A stretch of DNA of 64,000 bases, taken from contig JACPCR010000091.1 of the NCBI GenBank assembly GCA_016179685.1, forward strand, positions 1 to 64,000, in the 5' to 3' direction. Below, piece after piece: positions 1-8,612 of the stretch. The position numbers and the translations under genes are program-made. Under the pieces are notes generated by a model that ran no database searches, was not told where the DNA came from, and saw only the letters and a program-made list of their open reading frames with translations. The number at the start of each line of letters is the position of its first letter. The stretch's first letter is position 1. This DNA comes from Planctomycetota bacterium (GTDB lineage Bacteria > Planctomycetota > PUPC01 > JACPCR01).

Positions 1-714
1 GGGATTCAGCGGTGGTCTTTTCAAGCACCGGCTAAAGCCGTCACTCCAACCCCTCCGCAGACGGCTCCGGCGCTTAACTGAACAGTATTGACCTCAACCA
101 CATCGCTTGCTCTATCGGATGAGAATTATTCAATCATCTGGACTCTGCCGCGTCAAGAAAAATTCGCGCGGTAGGTGTCACCTCCGGTGTGGCCGGCCCC
201 ACTGGCGGTGATAAACATAGCGCTCAGCCGCTCGCATCCGTACTCCGGATGCGCGTCTTTCAACGTCAGGATCGCCCTTCGCGTCACCTCGGGAACTCGG
301 CTACCCGGAAGTACACCTTAATCGATCCCGATAGCGATCCCGACCCCGACCTCGGAGTAATGAGATTCCATGACGGCAAAGCCCAAACCAGGACGCCGGA
401 AAGCGACCGGAGTGCCGTCCCATTCCTCGAGTCTCAACCCCTAACTACGCCACTCCGCTCCGCTGCGTGGCTTACTACGAGCAAGACCCCAATGCCACCC
501 CAACGTCCCAACGGGATCCCTCCGGGGGGGCAGGCCCGGCGGCGCTCGTAGTCAGGCACGCAGGACGCCGGAAAGCGGCCGGAGTGCCGTGGAGTCATTC
601 AATCTCCAGTCCCATGCCACTGGGAGAATCTACCAAACTCCAGGGAGGCGCTTCGCGCCTCTCAAAACGGTATCTAACTTGAAACTCCGTCAGAAAGCGG
701 ATAGAGGGAAGCGG
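1..714. other. Intergenic region with repeats, no convincing gene
   Basis: The short open frames here have no recognisable protein character. Positions 27-50 carry an interspersed repeat with core GGCTAAAGCCGTCACTCC, seen again at 25618-25639 and in variant form at 39859-39880. Positions 318-350 are a degenerate GATCCCGA-type repeat. A stretch at 362-388 (TGAGATTC.ATGACGGCAA) recurs at about 33953-33980. The stretch looks like accumulated interspersed repeats upstream of the ligase gene. Confidence 0.6.
390..590. repeat. Direct repeat pair (29 bp, about 172 bp apart)
   Basis: Positions 390-418 and 562-590 are near-identical 29-mers, starting AGGACGCCGGAAAGCG and ending CCGGAGTGCCGT, with one internal A/G difference. 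The interval contains no recognisable gene. It could be the trace of a small tandem duplication or of an inserted repeat unit. Confidence 0.75.
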
Positions 715-2364
715 ATGCGGCTAATCGATGAGCGATGGGGCGACTGGGACTCCATCCGCAACCATTTTGCCTGGCGGGTCCCCGAATCCTTCAACATCGC
801 CGGGGCGGTTTGCGACCGTCACGCCACCGACGCGGCCCGAATCGCTCTCTATTATGAAGACGAGCAGGGACAGCAGGCGCGCTACACTTTTCGTGACCTC
901 CAGCGCCAGGCAAACCAACTGGCCAACGCTTTAGCAGGCCTTGGAGTCGGCCGCGGAGACCGCGTCGGCCTGATCCTTCCTCAGCGCCCGGAAACGGCCA
1001 TTTCACACCTTGCCATCTACAAGCTGGCGGCGATTGCCATCCCGCTTGCCAACCTTTTCGGGCCCGAAGCACTTCGCTACCGGCTCTCCGATTCCGGCGC
1101 CCGGGTCGTCATCACCGACGGAGAGAACCTATCCAAAGTCCGTGAGGTCCGGGAGCAGCTTCCTGCGCTGGAACATATCCTGCTCGTCGGTGCCCCGCCG
1201 GATCGGGATGAAATCTCGTTCGCCCAAGCTGTGGAGCAAGCTTCTCCACACAGGACCACAGCCGACACACGTGCCGACGACCCCGCAGTCATCATCTATA
1301 CCTCCGGGACGACCGGCAATCCCAAGGGGGCGCTGCACGCTCATCGCTACCTCTTGGGGCATCTGCCGGGTTTTGAACTTTCCCATCATTTCTTCCCGCA
1401 GGAAGGCGACCTGGCCTGGACGCCGGCCGACTGGGCCTGGATTGGCGGGCTGATGGATATTCTGATGCCTGCCTGGTTTTACGGCTGCCCGGTCCTGGCA
1501 TACCGCGGCCGAAAGTTCGATCCGGAGAAGGCGCTCCACCTGATGGAAAAGTATCAGGTCAGGAACGTGTTCCTGCCCCCCACGGCCCTCAAAATGATTC
1601 GCGAGGTCAAAAACCTCAGCGGCCGATTCCGGGTAAATGTGCGCACCATCATGTCGGGCGGCGAGGCCCTAGGAGAAGAAACGCTGGCGTGGGCCAGGGA
1701 AACCTTCCGCGTCAGTATCAACGAGATTTACGGCCAGACCGAAGTGAACTACGTCATCGGGAATTGCGAGAAGGTCCTGCGCGTCAAGCCCGGTTCCATG
1801 GGCAAGCCCTACCCGGGTCATGAGGTGGCCGTCATCGATGACGACGGGAACGTCCTCCCGCCTGGAAAACTCGGGGAGATTGCCTTCCTGAGGGCGAACG
1901 ATCCGGTTTTCTTCAAGGCCTATTGGAACAATCCGGAGGCCACCAGCGAGAAATTCAAGGGGGACTGGGCCTGCAGCGGCGACCTGGGTGTTCAGGATGA
2001 AGAAGGCTATTTCTGGTTCAAAGGCCGGAAAGACGACGTGATCATCAGCGCCGGATACCGCATCGGCCCGACGGAGATCGAAGAGAGCCTGCTCAAGCAC
2101 CGGGCGGTCGCCCTGGCCGCCGTGGTGGCCAGTCCGGACCCCTTGCGCGGGAGTATCGTCAAGGCCTTTATCAAGCTGATGGAGGGTTTCACGCCTGGCC
2201 CGGACCTCGCCCGGGAAATCCAGACGTTCGTCAAGACAAGACTCGCCGCCCACGAATACCCCAGGGAAATCGAATTCGTGAAGGAGCTTCCCATGACGAC
2301 GACGGGAAAGATTCGAAGAAGGGACTTGCGCGACCGGGAAGAGGAACGGAAGAAGAACGGTTGA
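715..2364 (+). CDS. AMP-forming acyl-CoA synthetase (medium-chain/acetyl-CoA synthetase-like)
   Basis: A 549-residue ANL-superfamily ligase that activates a carboxylic acid with ATP to an acyl-adenylate and passes it to CoA; cytoplasmic. All core motifs are visible: phosphate loop YTSGTTGNPKGA (about 195-206), IYGQTE (338-343), SGDLG followed by FKGRKDDVIISAGYRIGP (421-452), and the C-terminal catalytic lysine in TTTGKIRRRDL (K532). The WTPADWAWIGG stretch is typical of medium-chain acyl-CoA/acetyl-CoA synthetase relatives, but the substrate cannot be read from sequence. The reading frame is open upstream to 589, but the ATG at 715 is preceded by a purine-rich AGAGGGAA ribosome site and starts where family similarity starts, so it is preferred. 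It converges with the amidohydrolase gene four bases downstream. Confidence 0.93.
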   Translation: MRLIDERWGDWDSIRNHFAWRVPESFNIAGAVCDRHATDAARIALYYEDEQGQQARYTFRDLQRQANQLANALAGLGVGRGDRVGLILPQRPETAISHLAIYKLAAIAIPLANLFGPEALRYRLSDSGARVVITDGENLSKVREVREQLPALEHILLVGAPPDRDEISFAQAVEQASPHRTTADTRADDPAVIIYTSGTTGNPKGALHAHRYLLGHLPGFELSHHFFPQEGDLAWTPADWAWIGGLMDILMPAWFYGCPVLAYRGRKFDPEKALHLMEKYQVRNVFLPPTALKMIREVKNLSGRFRVNVRTIMSGGEALGEETLAWARETFRVSINEIYGQTEVNYVIGNCEKVLRVKPGSMGKPYPGHEVAVIDDDGNVLPPGKLGEIAFLRANDPVFFKAYWNNPEATSEKFKGDWACSGDLGVQDEEGYFWFKGRKDDVIISAGYRIGPTEIEESLLKHRAVALAAVVASPDPLRGSIVKAFIKLMEGFTPGPDLAREIQTFVKTRLAAHEYPREIEFVKELPMTTTGKIRRRDLRDREEERKKNG

Positions 2365-2368
2365 CGGC

Positions 2369-3259
2369 TCACAATCGGTAAATACGCATCGCCGTCTTGT
2401 CCAGAATCCACTCCTTGTCTTCCGGGGTAAAGAAGGGGATGAGGTCCTTCATGACCAGCAATTCCTGGAAATTGGCGTAGATCAGGCGCTGCGGACCGAA
2501 CCGGTCATACACCCGCCTCAAGTATGGCCACATATCCCGGTGGGGAAGGGTCTGCCGCGACGGATTGTGCAGCGTGGTGCGGATGTACACATTGGGTAGG
2601 CGGGCAAGGGAGAGCAGGGGGCCGAAGCCCTCGCCCTCGGGCGCCCGGATGTCAAACATGGCAAAGTGATCGATGACGACGTTCACTCCAGGGAAGCGCT
2701 CCGCCATGTCCGCTAGCTGGGATATCTGGCTGGGCGCCAGGAAGATGTTGAAGACGGCCCCCAGCTCCTCGGCTTTCTTCCAGAGCGGATAACAGACCGG
2801 ATCATTGAACCAGATCACGCCCTTGTCATAGATGGGACTTATCCTCATGCCCACGAGATGGTCTTCTCGAAAGGCGCGTTCGAGTCGGTCCGGATTGGCC
2901 GGGTCGCCGGGAGCGTACAAGCGATGGCCCACCAGCAGGCCGATTCCGGCGAACTTCCCGGGATAGGTCTTCACGCAGTGGCTGGTGTAGGCATTATTCC
3001 GGCCGTAATAGCAGACGTGGCTGATGACAACCTTGTCAATGCCGTAGGCCTCCATCTCCGATAACAGGTGTTCGGCGGAGTAATCACTTTTTGGAGGCCG
3101 GCCCGGGCAACTGGCCACCTCGTCCACGATGGGGAAGCGGGGATCATGAATGACCCACGCGTGCTCCGCAGCGTTGACAATGGGAAACCGCCCGGAAGCA
3201 CTTGACGGGGACACCGAGGTGGAGTCCGCAGTCGATCGCGAGGGACCTGATGAGGTCAT
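2369..3259 (-). CDS. Amidohydrolase-2-type TIM-barrel hydrolase with altered metal site
   Basis: A 296-residue protein of the Amidohydro_2 (PF04909) type: a TIM barrel of about 270 residues ending in the usual 'W-I-L-D-K-T-A-M-R-I-Y' tail. Family members hydrolyse or decarboxylate ring acids and lactones using a metal held by an N-terminal HxH and a late Asp. Here the N-terminal motif is only AEHAW (about 31-35) and the usual GSDxP position reads YANFQE, so the canonical Asp is missing; the VIDHF strand is kept. The first 25 residues are low-complexity Ser/Thr. It lies in a minus-strand pair with the HpcH/HpaI aldolase (93-bp gap), so the two may share a catabolic route. It may be catalytically divergent. 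The family is clear, the substrate unknown. Confidence 0.85.
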   Translation of the reverse strand: MTSSGPSRSTADSTSVSPSSASGRFPIVNAAEHAWVIHDPRFPIVDEVASCPGRPPKSDYSAEHLLSEMEAYGIDKVVISHVCYYGRNNAYTSHCVKTYPGKFAGIGLLVGHRLYAPGDPANPDRLERAFREDHLVGMRISPIYDKGVIWFNDPVCYPLWKKAEELGAVFNIFLAPSQISQLADMAERFPGVNVVIDHFAMFDIRAPEGEGFGPLLSLARLPNVYIRTTLHNPSRQTLPHRDMWPYLRRVYDRFGPQRLIYANFQELLVMKDLIPFFTPEDKEWILDKTAMRIYRL

Positions 3260-3352
3260 AGCAGGATGCCTCTTGTAAGTTCAGAAGAAGCGTCTCATGT
3301 ACTGCCGAGAAACCGTGAGAGGATGGCGATGCCGAGGCAGCTCGGCGGGCCA

Positions 3353-4114
3353 TCACCTGTTCAGGCCAGCCTGCAAAGCGTGCCGGTACTCCGTCACGCG
3401 CTCCCGGAAGGCCAGGTAATCCGTGAGCTGAGGGATGAAGCGAAAGCCCTGCTGAGCGCGCCGAAGCGCTTCCTCGAGGCTGGCGGAGAGCAGGCCGACG
3501 GGCTTGCCGGCCTTATTGCCCGCCTCGAGCACCTTCATCACGGCGGCCTCGTGCACGGAACCCCTCTGCGGATAACATCCGAGGGAAATAGCGAGGTCCC
3601 CGGGACCGATGAAGCCCATATCCACACCCGGCACGCTCAGAATCTCTACCGCCCGTGACACGGCTTCGACCGTCTCGATCATCACCATGCACAAAATCTC
3701 GGAGTTCGCCGCGCCGTAGTAGTCCTCCCCGTAGTAAAAGAGTCTTGTGCCGCCGGCGGACCGGCTGCCCGCGGGCGGGTAGCGCATAGCTGAGACGGCT
3801 TGTTTCGCCTCCTCGACAGAATTCACCAGGGGCACCATGACGCCGAGGGCCCCGGCATCCAGAGCCCGCCCGATCAGGGCAGGATCATTCCGCGCCACGC
3901 GCACCAGCGGAACGGTCTCCGTCGGGCCGATCACCTGGAGCGCCGTCAGCAGGGTCTCCTCCGTCCAGTATCCGTGCTGAGCGTCCAGCAGGATGGAGTC
4001 GAAGGCGTTCCACCGCGCCGCCATCTCCGCCAGCAGGGGACTTCCCAGATTCATCCAGAAGCAGGTCACCACCTCTCCGCGCCGCAGCCGGCCTAGCGCC
4101 TGATTGGTTCTCAT
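3353..4114 (-). CDS. HpcH/HpaI-family class II aldolase
   Basis: A 253-residue (beta/alpha)8 aldolase of the HpcH/HpaI (4-hydroxy-2-oxo-acid aldolase) family, which cleaves 2-keto-4-hydroxy acids to pyruvate plus an aldehyde using a divalent metal. Visible features are LLDAQHG (catalytic His region, normally DxEH), RVARNDPALIGRALDAGA, VMVPLV, the metal ligand Glu in MVMIET, and GFIGPGDLAISLG supplying the metal-binding Asp. Two in-frame ATGs exist. The one at 4114 has GGAG nine bases upstream and is chosen; starting at 4129 adds five residues. It is co-oriented with the downstream amidohydrolase. Substrate unknown; sugar-acid breakdown is an inference from the neighbourhood. Confidence 0.9.
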   Translation of the reverse strand: MRTNQALGRLRRGEVVTCFWMNLGSPLLAEMAARWNAFDSILLDAQHGYWTEETLLTALQVIGPTETVPLVRVARNDPALIGRALDAGALGVMVPLVNSVEEAKQAVSAMRYPPAGSRSAGGTRLFYYGEDYYGAANSEILCMVMIETVEAVSRAVEILSVPGVDMGFIGPGDLAISLGCYPQRGSVHEAAVMKVLEAGNKAGKPVGLLSASLEEALRRAQQGFRFIPQLTDYLAFRERVTEYRHALQAGLNR

Positions 4115-4423
4115 GAGGTCATTCTCCATTCTTCGCAGTTGTCAAACCTGTCCCCAGGCGGCATACTGCCCATTGTGAGGGTATTCGTCCGCCTCGTCCT
4201 TGTCCGTTTCGTCGGAATGTTCACTCGCGTTTCGAGGACGAGCACGACGACACGGACGGCCAGTAGAAGAAAGAGACTCGTTGGTTTGAGGCGGCCGGGC
4301 AGAGGCTTCGCTGTTTGTCCGGTCCAGAAGTGGTCCTGCACTCTTGAACCGGGAAAACAGCAGGATAGCGTAACGCACAGGGGAACACAAAGTCCACACC
4401 CGTGTACGGCGAAAGGAGCGCGC
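4115..4423. other. Divergent intergenic region with GA-rich degenerate repeat
   Basis: This is the gap between the divergent aldolase and isomerase genes. Positions about 4186-4262 contain CGCGTTTCGAGGACGA-type sequence that resembles 33865-33895 and the linkers in the palindrome array near 20 kb, so it probably belongs to an interspersed repeat family. No promoter is convincing. The isomerase ribosome site AAAGGAG lies at 4412-4418. Confidence 0.5.
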
Positions 4424-5242
4424 ATGTTGACCTACCTGACCTCTTCCGTGCTTTACGGCGAGCAGACCTTCGACACGGCGTGTCGTGAAATCGCGTCCGC
4501 CGGCATCCGGCTGATCGATATCTGGGGACTGCCGGGCTGGTGCGACCATCTGAACCTGAAGAACCCGAAGGTCGACCTGGCTGCGGTCCAATCGACGCTG
4601 CGGAAGCACGGGCTCGACTGCCATGCCATCAGCGCCTATGGAAATCCCGTGGAGCTTGTGATGGAGAGGCTCGAGACGCTGAAGGCCCTGGGCGGATACG
4701 CTCTGGTTCGCGGCTCGGCGGGTCCCGACGTGTCCGTGAAGTCCTTCGCGGATTCCCTGTTGCCCCTGGTGAAGAGGGCCGAGGCCCTCGGCGTCACGCT
4801 GGCCATCGAGAATCACGGCCAGGCGGCCATCGACAGCATCGACTCGATGGTCGAGTTGTGCCGGCTGGTCCCCTCGCCGGGCCTCGGCATTGCCCTGGCG
4901 CCCATCCACCTCTATCGGCGGAACGAGCGGACCGAGGATGCGGTCCAGGCTCTCCGGGGCCGCATCGCCTTTTTCTACGCGTGGGACTGGGGACCGAGCG
5001 CGGACAAGAACTGGAAGGACCCGGCCGAGCAGTTCCCGGGCACCGGCAAGGTCGATCTCCGGACTGCCATTCGCGCCCTCAAGCAAGTGCAATACCCGAG
5101 GCCGCTGGGCATCTTCGCACACGGACCCGAGCACAGGCCGGTTGAATGGACGTCGCGTGCGCTGAAGCAGGCCATCGCGTATTGCCACCAACTCGATCGA
5201 GAGACGGAAGGAGAGGTGCGGGCATGCGGCTCGAAGAAATGA
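4424..5242 (+). CDS. Sugar phosphate isomerase/epimerase (xylose-isomerase-like TIM barrel)
   Basis: A 272-residue AP-endonuclease-2/xylose-isomerase-like TIM barrel. Supporting features: N-terminal SAGIRLIDIWG, GLDCHAISAYG, the conserved mid-strand LAIENHG (about 127-133, metal-ligand Glu in relatives), and the late FFYAWDWGP and RPLGIFAHGPEHR blocks. Family members isomerise or epimerise sugars and keto-sugars in the cytoplasm. The open frame extends upstream to 4139, but ATG 4424 has a strong AAAGGAG six bases upstream and begins the family similarity. The stop overlaps the next gene's start by 19 bases, implying translational coupling with the creatininase-like hydrolase. Confidence 0.87.
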   Translation: MLTYLTSSVLYGEQTFDTACREIASAGIRLIDIWGLPGWCDHLNLKNPKVDLAAVQSTLRKHGLDCHAISAYGNPVELVMERLETLKALGGYALVRGSAGPDVSVKSFADSLLPLVKRAEALGVTLAIENHGQAAIDSIDSMVELCRLVPSPGLGIALAPIHLYRRNERTEDAVQALRGRIAFFYAWDWGPSADKNWKDPAEQFPGTGKVDLRTAIRALKQVQYPRPLGIFAHGPEHRPVEWTSRALKQAIAYCHQLDRETEGEVRACGSKK

Positions 5243-6003
5243 GACCAGCCCAAATCCAGGATGCCGCTCACCGCGGCGTCCCCGTCCTGCTGCCCGTCGG
5301 CGTGCTCGAAAATCACGGCTGGCATCTTCCCTGTGGGGTCGACCTCCTCGTCTCCCGCGGCATCTGCTACAAAGTCGAGGAACGCATCGAGGTCGTCGTG
5401 GCCCCCCCGCTCTCTTACGGACCCGGAGTGGACCTCGTTGGCCGGCCGGAGATGGGTAGCCTCGAAGTCGGTTACCGAGAGTACCTGCCGCATGCCCAGG
5501 CGGTCCTGAGCGGCCTGGTCAAGATGGGTTTTCAGACGATCTTTGCGGTCTGCCATCATCAGGGCACGGATGGCCAGCAGGGACTCTCCATGAAACTGGC
5601 CGGAAGCCATCTCTGGGGCGAGTCGCCACGGGCCGTCCATCCCGTCTGGTGGGGCGAGCTGCCGCCGGACCGGCAGCCGAAGCCGCCCATCGTGCACGTC
5701 GTGGCCACGAGCTGCGGGCGGTTTCTGGACCGGAAATACCTCGGGGGCGACCATGCAGGCTTCTGGGAAACGAGCATGATCCTGGGCTTAAGGCCGGAAC
5801 TGGCTGACCTCCGGGAGCTGGACCGCGGGGAGCCGTGGTTTTCCCAGCGGAATCCGCATCCACGCACCTGCACCCAGGAGTTCGGCCGCGAGATGATCGA
5901 GGCCTGGGCGCAGGCACTGGCAGAAGAAATCCTGATTCGGACCGGCCGGAAGACTGCGGAGGAGATTCAGAAGGACCGGGAGGCCGCGGCGAGGGAGACA
6001 TAA
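5224..6003 (+). CDS. Creatininase-family amidohydrolase
   Basis: A 259-residue creatininase-superfamily protein. Members are cytoplasmic Zn/Mn enzymes opening cyclic or linear amides (creatinine, FAPy, mycofactocin precursors). The metal-binding block LPVGVLENHGWHLPCGVD (about 23-40) gives the expected E-x-H..H..D ligands. The second block is VCHHQGTDG, where most members have NGHGGN, and the third is GGDHAGFWETS, matching the usual D-HAG-x-ETS motif. So the metal site is kept and the glycine-rich loop is altered. ATG 5224 is chosen because AAGGAGAGG sits just upstream (5208-5216) and the motif spacing fits the family. It is coupled to the isomerase, with which it probably forms a two-gene unit. 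Confidence 0.88.
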   Translation: MRLEEMRPAQIQDAAHRGVPVLLPVGVLENHGWHLPCGVDLLVSRGICYKVEERIEVVVAPPLSYGPGVDLVGRPEMGSLEVGYREYLPHAQAVLSGLVKMGFQTIFAVCHHQGTDGQQGLSMKLAGSHLWGESPRAVHPVWWGELPPDRQPKPPIVHVVATSCGRFLDRKYLGGDHAGFWETSMILGLRPELADLRELDRGEPWFSQRNPHPRTCTQEFGREMIEAWAQALAEEILIRTGRKTAEEIQKDREAAARET

Positions 6004-6376
6004 GTTGTCAACGGCTGGCATCCTCGCCAATGGGGAAGGAGATTGGCGGCTGTTGGTTGTTGGTTGGTGGTTGGTGGAAGGCCGTCAGGGCCGACGACCG
6101 CGAAATAGTGCGGCCGCTGGCTGACCTGAGTGTATCTATTGAGCGGGTCGGCCGACGCGACCACGTAACCCATTTCCAGACAATAAATTGCGAAGTCTGC
6201 ACGGAGAATGGACAGTAGTGCAACTCGTGGGACCACCTGCGCAACACATTCTGAGGCAATGGGTTACGCCTCTTGGCTGCGGATGGCGCTAAACAAGTGC
6301 GCCTGAGTTTGTCGAAGGCTGACGGCCATCTCGCGCGGCGGGGGCACGCCGGTTGTGGCGCAGCGCGGCCGATGAG
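6004..6376. other. Convergent intergenic region, no gene
   Basis: This lies between the 3' ends of the creatininase-like gene and ftsY. A short GT-rich simple repeat of TTGG units lies at 6050-6078. No clear terminator hairpin with a U-run and no protein-like frame was found. Confidence 0.55.
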
Positions 6377-7291
6377 CTACTCCCCGAACATCCCCTCCAC
6401 GAAGGCGGCCGGATCGAACGCTTCGAGGTCCTCCATCTTCTCCCCGAGGCCGACGAACTTCACGGGAACCTGGAGCTGGTTGTAGATGGCAAAGACGATC
6501 CCGCCCTTCGCCGTCCCGTCCAGCTTGGCCATGACAACGCCCGTCAAGCCAATCATCTCCCTGAAGGTCTTGGCCTGGGTCAGGGCGTTCTGCCCCGTCG
6601 TCGCGTCCAGGACGAGCAGGGTCTCGTGCGGGGCGTCGGGGAGCTTCTTCTTCACCACTCGCACCACCTTGTCCAGCTCCCGCATGAGATGGTCCTTCGT
6701 GTGCAGGCGGCCCGCCGTGTCGATGATCAGAACGTCCGTCTTCCGGCTCAACGCGGCCTGAACCGCGTCGAAGGCCACCGAGGCGGGGTCAGCCCCCTGC
6801 TGATGATGCACCAGGTCGATCCCCAGCCGGTCCGCCCAAATCTGGAGCTGCTCCATGGCGGCCGCCCGAAAGGTATCGCAGGCCGCAAAGACGACCTTTT
6901 TCCCTTCATCCTGGAATCGTTTCCCCAGCTTCGCTATCGTCGTCGTCTTGCCCGAGCCGTTCACGCCCACCACCAGCAGCACCGTCGGCGGCGCGGCCGA
7001 CCAGCGCAGGCCGGAGTCCATGCCTTGCAGACCGACCTTCAATTCCTCCTTCAGACGGCCCAGGAGCTGGTCCGTGTCCTCCATCCTCTTCTCGCGGTGG
7101 GCCGCCTGAAGGCGCTCCATCACCCGCGCCACCTCCTCGCCGCCGACGTCGGCGGAATAAAGAATTTCTTCCAGCTCCTCCAGCACCTGCGGATCGATAG
7201 GACGCCGGAGACGAAACAGCGAGGCCAGGCCCGACCGAAGCCGTTCCCGCGTTTTCTTCAACCCCTCCTTGATGCGGTCGAAGAATTTCAT
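6377..7291 (-). CDS. ftsY: Signal recognition particle receptor FtsY
   Basis: A 304-residue SRP receptor GTPase. It docks the Ffh/4.5S RNA-ribosome complex at the membrane and delivers nascent membrane proteins to SecYEG. It has a short N domain (about 1-95), then the G domain: P-loop GVNGSGKTTT (109-118), DTFRAAA, DTAGR, and late AKLDGTAKGG and GLGEKMEDLEAFDP blocks that distinguish FtsY. The acidic A domain found in E. coli FtsY is essentially absent; the protein begins with a basic amphipathic helix (MKFFDRIKEGLKKTRERLRSG, about 1-21) that probably serves as the membrane-targeting sequence. Its start overlaps the nusB stop by four bases. Confidence 0.97.
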   Translation of the reverse strand: MKFFDRIKEGLKKTRERLRSGLASLFRLRRPIDPQVLEELEEILYSADVGGEEVARVMERLQAAHREKRMEDTDQLLGRLKEELKVGLQGMDSGLRWSAAPPTVLLVVGVNGSGKTTTIAKLGKRFQDEGKKVVFAACDTFRAAAMEQLQIWADRLGIDLVHHQQGADPASVAFDAVQAALSRKTDVLIIDTAGRLHTKDHLMRELDKVVRVVKKKLPDAPHETLLVLDATTGQNALTQAKTFREMIGLTGVVMAKLDGTAKGGIVFAIYNQLQVPVKFVGLGEKMEDLEAFDPAAFVEGMFGE

Positions 7292-7701
7292 GGGCTCTGG
7301 CTCTGCTCCCGGTGAATCCGGTCCAGGATTCCGTTCACGAAAGCGCCGGACCCCGCCGTGCTGAACCGCTTGGCCATTTCGACGGCCTCATTGATCGTCA
7401 CCTTCGGCGGAATATCCTCCACGTGCTTCAACTCGAACACCGCCAGACGCAAGATGTTGCGGTCCACCACTGCCATGCGGCGGAGGTCCCAGTTCTCGGC
7501 CACCGCCTGGATCGCCTGGTCGATCTCGTGTCGATGCGCCAGACATCCGTCCACCAGCTCCTGGGCGAAGCGCTGCACGCCGGGGTCATCCGAGTTCGTC
7601 TCGAGGAAGCTCCGGATTTCCTCTGGCGTGAGGTCCCGCCGCAGATCAGTCTGGTAGAGGACCTGGAGCGCGAGCTCCCTTGCTCGTGTTCGTTTTCTCA
7701 A
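7288..7701 (-). CDS. nusB: Transcription antitermination factor NusB
   Basis: A 137-residue all-helical NusB. With NusE (S10) it binds boxA RNA and supports processive transcription of rRNA operons. Characteristic parts are the N-terminal RARELALQVLYQTDL helix, the central NWDLRRMAVVDRNILRLAVFEL and the C-terminal KVTINEAVEMAKRFSTAGSGAFVNGILDRI block. The start codon is TTG with GGAAG seven bases upstream; no in-frame ATG fits the family's start. ribH-nusB adjacency is widespread; here ftsY follows with an ATGA overlap. Confidence 0.96.
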   Translation of the reverse strand: MRKRTRARELALQVLYQTDLRRDLTPEEIRSFLETNSDDPGVQRFAQELVDGCLAHRHEIDQAIQAVAENWDLRRMAVVDRNILRLAVFELKHVEDIPPKVTINEAVEMAKRFSTAGSGAFVNGILDRIHREQSQSP

Positions 7702-8050
7702 GGGCGTCTTCCTTTGCGGGGTAGAATCGAGGCCGAATCGGGATTTCGCCGTAGATCAGCGCGATGCCCCGCCATCCTGGATGTTACAACAAAGCTGTAT
7801 CTGAAGCCTTCATGAAATACTCACTTCATGGATTCGTGAGAGCGACAGATTCCGTCAGAGTCTTAGGATGTCACTTCTCCGCGCCACGCGCCGCGCCCAC
7901 TACGTGGTCACCCGGCGGGCACCCGGCAGAGAAGTTGAAAGGCGTCGCGCCGGACTTGTCCCAGTGGGAGGCGGGTCGGGTGTCAGTTGATTCTGAACCC
8001 TGAACCCTGACACCTTCTGCACCCTTGCTGGGTTGGGGGCTTCGCCCGCC
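7702..8050. other. Gap inside the ribH-nusB pair, no gene
   Basis: These 349 bases separate ribH from nusB, which are usually tightly packed. They contain a short inverted repeat GGTGTCAG/CTGACACC (7979-7986 and 8007-8014) around a TGAACCC tandem duplication, which could form a weak hairpin. No coding frame is convincing. The leader for nusB lies at its low-coordinate end. Confidence 0.5.
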
Positions 8051-8551
8051 TTACGGCGTACGAGCGGGGGCTCGGCCCTCCGCTGCCGGGAGCTGCGCCA
8101 GCAGGCTCGCCATTTCTATGGCCGCCAGGGCCGCCTCTGCGCCTCGGTTGCCCTGCCGCGCACCGGCACGGTCGATCGCCTGCTCCAGGTTGTCCGCCGT
8201 GATCACTCCGAAAATGGCTGGGATTCCCGTCGCCGCTGCCACCTGCGATATGCCGCGGGCGCACTCGCCAGCGACGTAATCAAAATGCGTCGTCTGGCCC
8301 CGGATCACCGCACCCAGACAGACCACCGCGGCGAATCGGCCGCTCTCCGCCATCCGTCGGGCCGCCAGCGGTATCTCGAAGGAGCCCGGCACCCACGCAA
8401 TCTCGATGTCGGACTCGGCAACCTCCTGACGGACCAGAGCGTCCGTCGCTCCCTCGAGCAGCCGATTCGTGATGAATTCATTGAAGCGGCTCACCACGAT
8501 GGCAAACTTCTTTCCCTTGCCGCTTCGCCCGCCCTCGTAAGTTCGTGACAT
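8051..8551 (-). CDS. ribH: 6,7-dimethyl-8-ribityllumazine synthase
   Basis: A 166-residue lumazine synthase, the penultimate enzyme of riboflavin synthesis: it condenses 5-amino-6-ribitylaminouracil with 3,4-dihydroxy-2-butanone 4-phosphate. The family signature is complete: [22 protein letters not shown] (substrate loop), [16 protein letters not shown] (catalytic His region) and [17 protein letters not shown]. Length matches icosahedral-type enzymes; the C-terminal tail is Ala/Pro-rich and about 15 residues longer than many. GGAGG lies nine bases before ATG, and a consensus TATAAT lies further upstream. No other rib gene is in the window. Confidence 0.97.
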   Translation of the reverse strand: MSRTYEGGRSGKGKKFAIVVSRFNEFITNRLLEGATDALVRQEVAESDIEIAWVPGSFEIPLAARRMAESGRFAAVVCLGAVIRGQTTHFDYVAGECARGISQVAAATGIPAIFGVITADNLEQAIDRAGARQGNRGAEAALAAIEMASLLAQLPAAEGRAPARTP

Positions 8552-8597
8552 CCCTCAATCCTCCGGGGAACTCCAGGCAATTCTCCACAACGCGGCT

Positions 8598-8603
8598 ATT
8601 ATA
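8598..8603 (-). promoter_or_regulatory. Candidate ribH promoter -10 box and adjoining palindrome
   Basis: On the minus strand the hexamer TATAAT lies about 46 bases before the ribH start. The -35 region is not a good match. Just upstream (8613-8627) is a perfect 15-bp palindrome, ATGATTC-A-GAATCAT, which also contains the start codon of the divergent gene. It is placed where a repressor could control both directions. The -10 box is seen directly; operator function is inference. Confidence 0.45.
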
Positions 8604-8612
8604 CTGCGTTTT

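Noticed and set aside
1-714. Small genes at 189-551 and 467-682
   Set aside because: The translated sequences are low-complexity and overlap direct repeats; no ribosome site or family resemblance.
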